Shown here in pieces: positions 48,233-59,400 of a DNA stretch of 64,000 bases. The notes below the pieces were generated by a model. It was not told the origin of the DNA and searched no databases. It worked only from the letters and a program-made list of their open reading frames with translations. Source of the DNA: Silurus meridionalis (taxonomy: Eukaryota; Chordata; Actinopteri; Siluriformes; Siluridae); NCBI RefSeq assembly GCF_014805685.1, contig NC_060884.1:19962856-20026855 (forward strand), given 5' to 3'. The position numbers were made by a program, and so were the translations under genes. Every line of letters starts with the position of its first letter. Within the stretch, counting starts at the first letter, position 1.

Positions 48233-51200
48233 TTAGTCATCGATTGTTGGTAGCCAGAATGCCTGATGGGGTGAGGAAATGGAAGCAAGTTAAAAAACAC
48301 GTAGTATAAATTGTAAAAATTAATTGTAATGCGATTTATGCCAATAATAACAAATGCTGGTTATCATGAACCCTTAAAACGTAAACAATACTTTGAGGTC
48401 AGAGCAAAATGTCTCATTAGCTTGTGATGGATTATTTATTTGTTTATAGAACAAGATCTATCTAGTTCCATTTTTATTTATCTTTTATTTTATGTGATAT
48501 TTGTACTGTTTTAAATGTTAATACAATTACTAATAATAATAATACCACAATAATTGAGCATTTAGCCAACCAATTAAAACCTGCTGTTTATGAAATATTT
48601 CTATGGTACACACTGGTTCTTGTACATGCTTGAAATGAACATTATGTGTGAACTGAGGGCATCATTAAGACAAGTTGTGATCTAGTAAACTAAAATTCTC
48701 ACCATGTTAGAACAGGCGCTGGCAAAGGTCATAAATTTTGGATTAAACTGTAGGCAGGTGACAGGCCCGGTGTGTTTCCCATCCAACAGTGCTACCTTCA
48801 TTCCACTTTCAGCATTCCATACATGGATTTTCCCATCCTCAGAGCCTAGACAAAATAAAACACCCAATTAAACCGCTGTCAATGCATTTCTGCAAGTAAA
48901 AAAGTATAAACATTTTTTTCTTGAATATTATTTGGACTTGGTTTGGACTTACCAATCATGACAAACTGAGAGTCTGGGGTGAAGGAGGCTTCAGAACCAC
49001 GCCTTTGCTGTTGTTGTAGCCCTACAGAGCAGAAGTACTTTTTATTTTAATAAACATATATTACAGTAAAATTATATGTCAAATACAAAGGTGTTATGCA
49101 CTTTTGGGCAGGAGATCCAGTCATGGAAAAAAAAAACACAAACCTTTTTTTTTTTTACATAAATATCTCTCAAAGTAAAAAATTTATAAATACTGAAAAT
49201 AATTTATAATTTAAATATTTTTGATGATATCCCATAATATTTAAAGTGATAGCTTACACCTTAATAAAATTGTTAAATCATATAAGCCACTTATTTGTTT
49301 AAAAACAGTATTAATTTGTCATAAGTGCAAATAAGCTAACTACATTTTATTATTCATTTGAACATGGGGGTATTTATTCGTTTTGTGTGGTGTAAAGATC
49401 AGAAACATGTCCTCAATGGAACGGATTACATTTCTGTGAATCCATAAACATACAATCTCTACAATCTTACCGAGAACGAATGCAGCACAGCCCCTTTAAA
49501 CGCATCGAGCAACCTGAGAGTTCCACCGTTGCTGGAGATCAGGATGAGTTTACCATCGTTGCTGAACTTGAGGCCTGTCCACTCACATGAACGATCATAC
49601 TGTAGCTTGAATGTAGCAAATGGGCCCTAAATGAAGACATTGAGATTATCAAACCATCTGCAAACGCATAATCGAAATGTTTATCTAAATGCTACTAACA
49701 AAAATGTGTGAATATGTCTGCAGTACTGAGTTGATATTTAAATATGCACTGGATATTTAATATCTCTTTACTTGGCTAAATGGTTCTGGAAAACAATTGT
49801 GCAGTATAAACGTCCAACGTGATTTGCCTCAATTCCAGAAGCCGACTTAAGTACTAGTCTCTCTTACTTTGTCGAATGAGCGCAGGTCGTAGAGTTTGAC
49901 CATCTCCGAATTGACTCCTGCAGCGAATATAAGACCCTCAGGATCAAACGAACACACCGGCTTCCCCTGTAGATGCATTAAACCCTGCGACAAGAAAGGA
50001 TTCAGCTCAAGAGCCAGACTGATATAAAGCCTAAAGAGAAAATCTGAGTACAGCTACTGCAAAAGCAAACAGCCAATATATGGTTTACCTGACAATTAGG
50101 AGAGCGAAGATCCCACAGCCTGATTGTTTTATCCAAGGAGCCAGAGATGAATGTATCATCAACAGGTGACATAGACAATGCAACAACCCTGGGTAATTTA
50201 AGACAAAAAGTTATTCAATAGGTCAAGATGAAAACAAATGTGAATCTAGGAGGTCATTCCAAATTCAAATAATTCACCGTAATTGCTGCAGGAACAACAT
50301 TTTAAGAGTCCTTACCTCTTATTATGTCCAGGAAAGTACCGAATGTACTTATTGTCATGAAGTGACAAGTACCGTATAGTGTCTGTAATAACAAAGCAAA
50401 AGTGAAAAGAGAGTCAGGAAGCAAACATTTAATCAAGCTGTGAACCAATAATGTGAAAAATATACTAAAGTTTATATTGCTATAAATAAAATAATGAAAC
50501 ATTTCTGGACGTGCAGGTGTATAGGGGTAAGAGGCAGAAGAGCAAGCACCACCCTGGGCAAGGCAGTAGTCTGTACAGTTAGCTCCTTGAAAGGGCAGAA
50601 TCACAGACCCTCAAACTGTACAAACAACTACCTCAAGCCAGAGTGGGCACAGACAGGCATCGCTGAGACTATCCACCCCATAACTTTTCAGTATGATGGT
50701 TGGTACATCACTGAATAACACCACTAGTAATTCAGGGTAACATTCAACATTTTTCAATTTTTAATACAAGAAGTCAGAGGGTTTATATATGCTCATATTC
50801 ACATTATAAGGTCTGTCTCTACCAATTTTATCGTAAAAAAATGTCTCAAACAAAACAACGTTGCATAGTTTTAGGTGTAATTGCATTACTGTCACAATTT
50901 CCCGCTATTATTATAAGTTGTATTATAGTGCCTTTATTTGTACACTACAAATGCAATTAACGTAAATGTAATAAGCGTACCGTCTATCTTGTTGGAGCTG
51001 TAGACGACTGTATTGGCGGCGTGTGTGTATCTGATGAGGTCCACCCCATACTTTTTACTGTAGAGGGTTCGCTTCGGTCTGTGTTATGGAAAATAAAGGT
51101 AGGGAAAGAGGGAGTGGAAAAAGGGTTTAATGCACAGACATAACTTTTCTTAACATAACTTAATAATTGATTTAGCTTAACTAATAAGCACCTGTAAGTT

Positions 51201-52356
51201 TGGAAATATAATGCCTTTTATTTTTTGTCGACTCACAACCACTGTATTTTCTAAACCTGACGCACAAATGAAGGCAAAGTTCTCTTCACCTGGAAAAAGA
51301 ACATTATATAACTGAAAAGTCTGTTTCCTGCTATATCAACATGTTTGCCCTTAATAAATGCACATATGCAGTATGTGCATTTCTTTTAGTAATCAAACTT
51401 CAACTGAATATTCGTTTCCAGATTACCTGCACCGAATCTTTATTATTATTATAATTACGTTGAATTTATATATATTTTTTTTTTGAACACAACAATGACT
51501 TATTTATCTTGATTAAATGATGAACTTTTGTAAGTCTTTTAATAATAAGGGGCTTTGCAGTAAAATTAACTATAATAATTTACTTAGATCATACAGGATT
51601 TCTGAAATTAAAAATTATACAAATAAGCACATAATTTCTTATTTTAAAAAGCCTAATTTGCATATATAAATATAAACTGAAAAGATTGAATTGAAAAATG
51701 TTTATAGATTTAATCTCCTGAGGAACCTACTCACAAACATGGTCTTGAATTCAAACGTTTATAAAGGTGACATTTCATTAACAGAGAAATAACTGCAAAC
51801 AACAATAATAATAATAATAATAATAATTATAATAATAATAATAATAATAATAGCGTAAATATATTGAAGGCCATTGCAGCATATTCAACATCAGGAATGG
51901 AGTGAATATTAAACGCAGTCAGTACAGTAAAGGAAGGCGCCCATATGAGCTTTTAGCTCAGGTTATTTATTAGTAGTCAGATAAATTAACATAAAATATA
52001 CATGTTAAATGTGACAGCTATCTGCCTAGATACCAGATTAAATTTAACCTAGCATATCATTCTCATTACATATTCTTACAGGTTAACGTTGTGCCGGCGG
52101 GAGCGGTTAGTGCGGAGTACTCGAGGCCGAGGCTTTTCCCTCTGCTAGGCCCCAAACCTGGCTATCATTGATAAATCAAAACACTGCTCACTTACTTTCC
52201 CTCCTGGCAGTCATATAAGACGATAGAATCATCGTCGCTGCTCGATATCACCGTCTCGCCATTCGAGCTGAAGTCAAAGCAGTTGATTTTGTCAGAATTC
52301 TCTCGAAAAACCTTAGCGACCCTGAAACTCCGCAGGACATTGTCTGTTAGCTTCAT
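48233..52356 (-). CDS. wdr82: WDR82, WD40-repeat subunit of SET1/COMPASS, 9 exons; one-base frameshift in exon 7
   Basis: Coding exons on the minus strand: 52196-52356, 50981-51078, 50316-50382, 50089-50188, 49868-49984, 49471-49626, 48953-49021, 48703-48845, 48233-48262. The start is [17 protein letters not shown] and the end is AFWLPTIDD then TAA, both as in vertebrate WDR82 (313 aa). WDR82 is a nuclear seven-blade WD40 propeller that recruits SETD1A/B to Ser5-phosphorylated RNA polymerase II for H3K4 trimethylation, and with PNUTS-TOX4-PP1 acts in transcription termination. WD-type ends are visible as [12 protein letters not shown] in exon 4, [14 protein letters not shown] across exons 5-6, and [11 protein letters not shown] in exon 8. 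All eight introns have consensus ends. Exon 7 is 69 nt where 70 are needed: after NNSKGVVL the frame slips by one base, and it recovers as [13 protein letters not shown] in another frame, so the literal reading stops early within exon 7. This is either an assembly error or a real lesion; everything downstream is conserved. Exon 6 ends SFS where FGG is usual at the junction. Confidence 0.93.
51802..51853 (+). repeat. (AAT)n microsatellite in wdr82 intron 1
   Basis: About 17 AAT units with one interruption. Confidence 0.9.
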
Positions 52357-52553
52357 GATGCCGCGCTTGCTCTACGCCTGGCCAGCCGCAGGCTTTCCTC
52401 TCACCCACAACACCAACACACAACGGCCTGTTCGGGATTTATTTAACGCTACTGCACGGTTACGTTTTATTTTGAATACTCTAAAGCGCATTAACATATG
52501 TAATCATTCATAATCTAAGGAAACGCACGCCGCACAAGCATAGGAACTCGGAG

Positions 52554-52600
52554 CCGGAAGTGGAGTAAGCGTGAGGCGGGTGTTATGTCTTATACTTCCG
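52554..52600 (-). promoter_or_regulatory. wdr82: TATA-less wdr82 promoter with two ETS-type motifs
   Basis: About 200-245 bp upstream of the wdr82 ATG there is CCGGAAGT at 52554-52561 and the same motif core inverted (ACTTCCG) at 52594-52600, in a locally CpG-richer stretch. No TATA box is visible. Paired ETS/GABPA sites are typical of housekeeping promoters, which fits WDR82. Confidence 0.4.
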
Positions 52601-52846
52601 TACTACACGGAGCGGGACAGCTTGTGTAGTATACAGTAAAATGTGAATGAATACACACACTCGCGCGCGCACACACACATTCTCAGAGTAGTACACAGTA
52701 TCCCCAATAATCATTTAGTAGTATTACATCAGAATTTAATAACAATGTGTAACATCAAGTGCAAAAATAACATTTTGGCGTGTCAAAAAAATAATTACTT
52801 TTTGTTTTTAGATCTTAGTAGCAGATGTAAATGCAGGTTGTACAAT

Positions 52847-52870
52847 AACACACACACACACACACACACA
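52847..52870 (+). repeat. (CA)n tract
   Basis: About 12 CA units. Confidence 0.9.
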
Positions 52871-52899
52871 AGCAAACAAACAGTATAAACAGTATATGA

Positions 52900-53030
52900 C
52901 AATAGGTTATATGGCAGCTCAGTGGGTAACTACAGGCTTTCTGATCTGTATATGTTTCCTTCTGGTTCTCTGGTTTCCTCCCACCTCCTGAAAATATACC
53001 AGATACTGGTAATCCATCGCACGCTTCAGA
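52900..53030 (+). repeat. Fragment of the dispersed ~350-bp repeat
   Basis: Contains ATGGCAGCTCAGTGGGTAAC, CTGGTTCTCTGGTTTCCTCC and CACCTCCTGAAAATATACCA. Confidence 0.55.
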
Positions 53031-53436
53031 CTGCATAACCTGTGGCTTGCATCTCTCTAGTACACCATTCCATTCTGTTTATGAAACAAGGCCAAAGTGG
53101 TGCTTAATTAGAGCTGAAGTGACAAATAACACTTGTGACAACAGTATTCATGTTACATCATATTCATTCTCTAGCTATTGCACAATTGTGTATTCATGCC
53201 ATGATGCTACATTAAACAAATTCAAGAATTAGGCATATATCTTTAATTCAGTAATTTCAACAATGCTTTCCTCATGAATGGAGCCATGTGTAATGAACCA
53301 TCTGTCACTCCAAAACCAATAACACAAACACAAGGGACATACATAGATGGAGCAGCTGCATATTAGTAGTTACCTAAATTAATTTTTCTCTCCTACATGA
53401 TAAATACTACGCGTAGACTTCATGTGAAGCTCGGCC

Positions 53437-53443
53437 TTATAAA
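53437..53443 (+). promoter_or_regulatory. TATA box of the HSPB7-like gene
   Basis: TTATAAA lies about 130 bp upstream of the MSRKESE start codon, with a CT/CA-rich stretch some 25-30 bp downstream (about 53,465-53,475) suitable as an initiator. It supports a short first exon and argues against a missing upstream coding exon. Confidence 0.55.
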
Positions 53444-53507
53444 CCCATCACCAAATCTCAAGCTCACTCACTCAGTGAAACAAAGTGGAAAACCTCAGTA
53501 AGACAGA

Positions 53508-53513
53508 ATGTAA
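53508..53513 (+). promoter_or_regulatory. Start-stop upstream ORF (ATG TAA) in the HSPB7-like 5' leader
   Basis: Between the predicted transcription start and the coding ATG at 53576 the only other ATG is at 53508, with A at -3, and it is followed at once by TAA. Such minimal start-stop elements are known to pause initiating ribosomes in some stress-regulated mRNAs. Whether it is in the mature leader depends on the true start site. Confidence 0.35.
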
Positions 53514-53575
53514 GGCAGTTGCTCTATTTATTGTATTCAGTATAAGGCACAACCTCTAGAAATTAAACGATCATC

Positions 53576-55171
53576 ATGTCACGAAAAGAATCAGAGGTAA
53601 GTTCAGCTGATTTTTCTACACTATGCCTGATTACATATTTTATTGACTAGAGAATGCATTTTAGTTTAGCCTTTACAGTAAAGATTAAATAATGTACATA
53701 TTACAGTAATAATTCAAAGATACTAGTCTTTTGTCATTTATCCAGTATTTCTAAATCCTCTCAGGATATTTGAAACCTCAGAGGCACATAGATGGTCAGT
53801 AATGAGTCCAGCCTTGAGTCATGTTATTAATGTGTTTTATATCACAGTGCTGCCAAAATCCCTATTCGGATTAATCAAAAGTTTAATATTGATTATTTAT
53901 AGCAGAAGCTTTGACAATAGAATAAGATATACTTTTATTTTATTTGTTTCATTCCACAGTGGGGAAATTTCTCTGTTACAGCAGCAAAGAAAAAGAAATG
54001 TGCAAATATTTAAAAGAAAATAGACATAATACAGTATACAGTATATACACAACACAATGTATAAATACAAAAAGAAGAAAAAAAGAGACCATGAGTAAGT
54101 AGTTACGCTATCAGACTCATAGGTAATATTGCACGGTTTTAAATTATTGTTATTGCACGTGTTTTTAAAAAAACTTTGTTATTGTTATTATTGCACAGTA
54201 ATAACAGTTATATTTTGGTGACTGGTTCACTGGAAGCAGCTCTGATTGTAGATTGTAAATTTGTTATGGTTTTTGTAGTTACAATTCAGAGGGACTTGTC
54301 AATAGTCCCTGTTAAAATGACTTTGTTGACAACTGAGGTTTTTTGCTCGCTTCTAGAAGTTGGTGAGGACCACACAATTTTTATTTGTCCCGTAGAAAAA
54401 TAGAAGGTTGCACTTTCTTTTTCACACAGTAATTACAGTAACAAATCTGTCCCATGTTTCACAGCATTAATATAACTATTGCACTGTAATGGCAGGGGTG
54501 TTTAATTTTAATCAGTAATTTTTTTTTTTTTTACAAATAATTTGATAGTTGGTATACTAATTTGGCTGATTGCTGTGGTATAAGAGAATATGAAACGAAA
54601 AAAAAAAATCAACCTTATCAATCATCATACCATCACAATGCTGTTTATTTAAGCCTATTACAGAACACCATATTATAAACATGCTAGTCTGTTGACTAAT
54701 GAAATAATCATTAATTTGCCCTTGAATAACCAGTGTATGTTTCTATCTTTATTTAAAGGTGAAAGTTCATGCTGTAGGAGACATGTACACATTTACAGTG
54801 GATTTAAGTGCCTTCTCACCTGAGCAAGTGATCGTTACCTCCTCAAATAACTTCATCCACGTTTCTGCTGAGAAGGTAAATTAATATATCTGTAGCACTG
54901 CATCAGCACTTATATTTGAACTGCTGATAGAACTGTGTGCATTTGAAAGTTAGTGTTTTAGAAACCTGGTATGTTATCATTCATTGTGTTGTGTTCTTTT
55001 TCTAAATCTCTTGTTGGTGGGGACTAGTTGGAATCAGATGGGACAATTGTGGACACATTTTCACACAAATGCCAGTTTCCAGCAGATGTAGACCCCATGT
55101 CAGTGACCTCATCCCTGGGATACAGTGGTGCACTGACGATTAGGGCATGGAAACAAAAGGCTGAAGGTTAG
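53576..55171 (+). CDS. Small heat-shock protein, HSPB7-like, reduced to the alpha-crystallin domain, 3 exons
   Basis: Exons 53576-53596 (MSRKESE), 54759-54875 and 55028-55171 join in frame to 93 aa, with donors GTAAGT and GTAAAT and acceptors AAAG and CTAG. Exons 2-3 read [20 protein letters not shown], then [19 protein letters not shown], then [26 protein letters not shown] and GALTIRAWK. The SPE..IV..SNN.I.V.AEK and DGT...TF.HKCQ.P.DVDP.SVTS.L...G.LTIRA pattern is that of HSPB7 (cvHSP), a muscle and heart chaperone that limits aggregation. HSPB7 is usually about 160-170 aa; here the serine-rich N-terminal arm is replaced by seven residues and the C-terminal tail is only a few residues past the domain. 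It lies next to cplane2, as HSPB7 does in the human 1p36.13 neighbourhood. It could be hspb7 itself, the fish paralogue called hspb12, or a shortened isoform, so no symbol is given. Confidence 0.8.
53925..54050 (+). repeat. LINE-like 3' fragment in intron 1 of the HSPB7-like gene
   Basis: CATTCCACAGTGGGGAAATT and GTTACAGCAGCAAAGAAA resemble a common teleost LINE tail. Confidence 0.4.
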
Positions 55172-55552
55172 ATAACAAATAAGTGTGGACATGCAACATT
55201 AGTCTTAACAGCATCTGCAGATTTTATTGTGTATTTCTTTTTTTTGCTAAATTCTCTGTTTGAGTGGTCAAAACATTTTTCAAATGTACTCAAGCTGAAT
55301 TATATATTTTTTACCAGTAGCTGATTTACATAATCCAGATGAATTAACTAAATTAACTATGCATTATTATATCTTGGGTTTTGACTGTGCTAATGAAAGG
55401 TTGCATATTGTATTTATTGCATGTTTATTTATAACAGTTACATATGCCTGTAATATGGAAGCTATAAATGGGTGAGGTTTACATACATCCTTTAAATATT
55501 TCAAATGGTAAGTGAAATACTGTCAAACACTGATTATCTATTAACACTGATT

Positions 55553-55605
55553 AGATTAGATTCAACTTTATTGTCATTATTGGCAATGAAATGCAGTGAC
55601 TATTG
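55553..55605 (-). repeat. LINE 3'-end fragment
   Basis: GATTAGATTCAACTTTATTG and GGCAATGAAATGCAGTGAC, the complement of a LINE tail of the kind at 22,500-22,662. Confidence 0.5.
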
Positions 55606-56179
55606 TTATCATTTATTTTGGGGCAAAAAAGACAGATGTCACCATTAGCTGAGGCAGCTTTTTAATCAATTGTTTTGATTGTGCTGACTTTTATGATTAA
55701 CCATAATTGGAACTGCTATTCACCAGTTCACCACATTTGACTGATCTGAATTCCTAATCAGGAAAGGTCTCAAAAAGCCAGAGTTCAGCACATGACATCA
55801 AATCAACACGGCTGTTTACAGCAGCAATAGTAAACAAACTTGTAACACTTGTAAAGGGGTTATACTGTATACACTTTTATTTACATTAGAACAAGCAACA
55901 GACAACTACATTAGTTTGTTAAATCTGTAACACTGACTATACAAATCACTGTTTTAAAGATGTAAAATATCACTCATATCACTGATGTTAGCTGGTTAAA
56001 TTGTTTCCTGCTTGGAGGTCGAAAATGACAATTCTGTCTTCCAACATTCTCTGTTGTTCCAGCTGTGATTAATCGTAAAATAATTGTAATTAATGATGAT
56101 GGAGCAGTGCTTCAGGTTTATCTTCCAGGCCTTACAATGCATTCCTTATTATCTGTGACGCTTTAAATATTCTGCCTAT

Positions 56180-56345
56180 GTCCATGTGGATTTCATCCAA
56201 AAACACCAGAAGGAGACTGTCAAGTGTAAATTGACTCTAGGTGTGAATGTGTGTACTGTACATGGTGCCCTGTGATTAACTGGTGTCCACATCCAGAGTA
56301 TATTCCCAACTTATGGCCAGGGTTTAGATAGGCTCCAACCCCGAG
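56180..56345 (+). repeat. Fragment of the dispersed ~350-bp repeat
   Basis: Reads TCTAGGTGTGAATGTGTG, GGTGCCCTGTGATTAACTGG, CATCCAGAGTATATTCCC and GATAGGCTCC; it lies just beyond the cplane2 stop and may be part of its 3' UTR. Confidence 0.6.
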
Positions 56346-56419
56346 TTGAGCTCCTACAAGTGTATAATGGATTTTGTGTCTAACATTGAGGCAATCAGTG
56401 TGCTGTGAAAAATTAGGGC

Positions 56420-59400
56420 TTATACAATTATTTCTGGGCCAATCTGTCCAGGGTAAGATGGTACTAAAGTGGAAGCCTGCATACAGTCTTGGTGCCACAG
56501 GTTTTCTGCCAAGGCATTCAAAAGGGGTGCAATTTCACCAAAGCCTCCACTCACGTCACCTCCAACCCGAAACACTGGTACACCCCACACTTCCTGAAAG
56601 CGTGTGATGTCACGCTCTGTCACATCTGTGTGCATAAACAAGTCAAATCTATCCAATTAAGGTTTATACATGTAACCAGAAGGCACATCTGAACATGCAG
56701 AAGTAAAAACGAGTATTACACATTCATCAGCACTATTTAGCACAAAAGTGTGTTTCATTAACGCTAAACTAATGGATCTTACTGAAAGCTCATTTTCTAA
56801 GTACATGCTTTCTTTGGAAAAAAAGTAATTAAAAAAACAGGCAAAGCTCAAAATGGCAAATGTTAAATTAAATGTCTTAGCAAAAGAATTTGCAAAATTA
56901 AACAGATTCACTCCTGAGAACTCATGTCCCACCATTTGCTTATTTACTTGCTGTAGTAACTGTTCGGTGTAAATGTACTTCTATAGTCTTCTTGTACCCA
57001 TAGCTAAAATCATTAAAATGATTCAAATGTTTGATATAGAATTAACACACAAAAATGTCTGGATTCACAACATTTTCCAAAAATATCTTCTGAGATGTTT
57101 TTATTACTTTATCTGCTACACCTAATGCCTTTCCAATGCCTATCTTAAATGAAAGCAGGATTGACAGAGCAAACTTTAAAGTATGTATTTAACTATTGCT
57201 TATTTCCTGACTAATGCTTTGTTATTTAGACAATAAAAAGCTTCATATTTTGCATCAGCTTTGTGTTTACATCTGCTTTGATTAAAGGATACTTGGTCCC
57301 AACCACCAGTCGGACAAGTCTGTCTGATGGCTCCATGATCTGAGAAATTTGATTGGCAAGGTCCTCAAAAGACCCACGGTCAGTGAATGAAAACAGGAAG
57401 AGAATGGCATCCACATGTTCCTTACAGGACTGTCGGGAGAAAAAAAAATCAGTGACTAAAAGTTAGGTCATTAGTGTTAACACAGTTAATAACAGATAAC
57501 AGGGATAAAAAAGCTTACTACAGCCATCATGTAATAAAAGATACTGTCACCGGAAGCATGTGGTCAAATCTGCGCATGGCATTCTCGCCACAGTCCCAGA
57601 GCTGGAAGTGGAAGAAAAGAGTGCGACCACTCTCCCGCAGCTTTACAGGCCAAAACACAACAGACGTCTCCATGCCTAAAGAGGTTACAATTTATAGGTT
57701 TTATGATCCATTACACTGGTCCAATAATCACAAGTAAAAGATTTCAGAAATAGTGTAGAAGAGTTGAAGAAGAAGAAGAAGAAGAAATATCTTTATTACC
57801 AAGTATGCTTACACCCACAAGGAATTTGACTTGGCGTCAGGAGCTTCCAATGCAGGAGAAGTACAGACATAAAACAGCTTCAAATACAATTACAGCTTCA
57901 AATACTTTATCTGGATAAAGTTTCTCAAATGGTGCTCTGCCATGATTCAAGCATATTGACATAGTGAGCTTTAAAGCTATACAATTTGGCACTCAAGGCA
58001 TGTACCTGTGGTTTCATAGTGTACATTGGGCATGTCTAGACCACCAAGGCGAGCAGCTAGAGTTGTTTTCCCCACTCCGCTTTTACCCGACAGGAACACT
58101 TTATAGCGAACTACATCTGCTTTCAAATGTGGAGGCATCACTGGAGCTTCCAACAGACCTGAAATTAAATATGAATTGATGTTTAGATGGAATATGATGC
58201 AGCATGCTGGTGTATTGTGTAATGTTGCAGTTGCACAGCTCTAGATTTCCTGGGTTAAGCTGTGTTGCTGGTGCACGTTCTTCCCATGAGTTACCGAAGA
58301 TAAACAATGAAGGACTGAATAAATAATTCTGAAAAACTTTGCACTGGTTTTATTTGTAGCAATAAGTCACCACATACAAGAAAACCATTGGTTCACTAAT
58401 ATGCTGAAGATTCACAGTGATCCTGGCAAGGACAAGAAAGGTGAATAAATGAAGACTAGAGGGTTAAAGGATTGAATCCCATAAGACAGAAACATCCCAA
58501 AACAGAATGACTGAATCTAAACAGAAACACAGTCTGTAACCTGGACCTGTAAGCCAAATACATGACCCACGATGACTAATCAAACCTTTGTAAAAAAACA
58601 AACAAACAAACAAAAAACAGTGGTGGTGATATGCTGTAAAGAACAAAAGGGGAAAATGTATCCTTGGAGAATCTGAAGCGGGGATTATGTGATTATTCAT
58701 ACAGACAGACTATATAGGTTTATAGACACCTTACCATCACGCCCTAATGTTAATTGAAAGCACACAATTACATGGAATGTCTGTGGGTGTTTTGAACCAT
58801 GTTGAAGATCACCATTCACTGGAACTAATTAGCAAAGATTTTTTTCCCCAGCATGAAAGCTTCTCTGTGCACAAAGTGAGCTCTATGAAGATATGGAGGT
58901 GTTGCTCAACCTTTGGCATGAATTGAAAATCCAAAGACACATCAGGCTTTGTCTGCCAGACTGATGCTCTTGTGGATGAATAAGCTTAAATTCTGATTAA
59001 GGAACCCTAACGAAGCTTATTGTAACAGGAAAGATGATTTTTACTGTGATTACATATGTGTAGGGTCAGCCTTGATCCAGCACGCTAGGAGTGTTAAGGG
59101 CTCAGGGGTCCAAGAGTGCAAAGCTTGTCTGTAATAGGGCTTGAACCCCCAACCTACCAATCAGAAACCCAGAGCCTTAACCACTACGCTACCTCACCTG
59201 ATAGAGAGACATCTACAAACGTTTGGCGATATATTACAGTTTAGACTTACAGGGCGACTACGGAAGTTCTAAGAGGCCACGCGTTATACGTTTTTTTTCG
59301 TGATCTCGACATAAAAGTTGACGTCATTTTCTCCACGTGCCCACACCAGCGCTGCAAACAAATGGTCATGATTATTATCCATGATGCTGCATCTAGAACG

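Noticed and set aside
50494..50718. 74-codon plus-strand frame inside wdr82 intron 2
   Set aside because: No recognised domain; it runs antisense to intron sequence and resembles degenerate repeat DNA.
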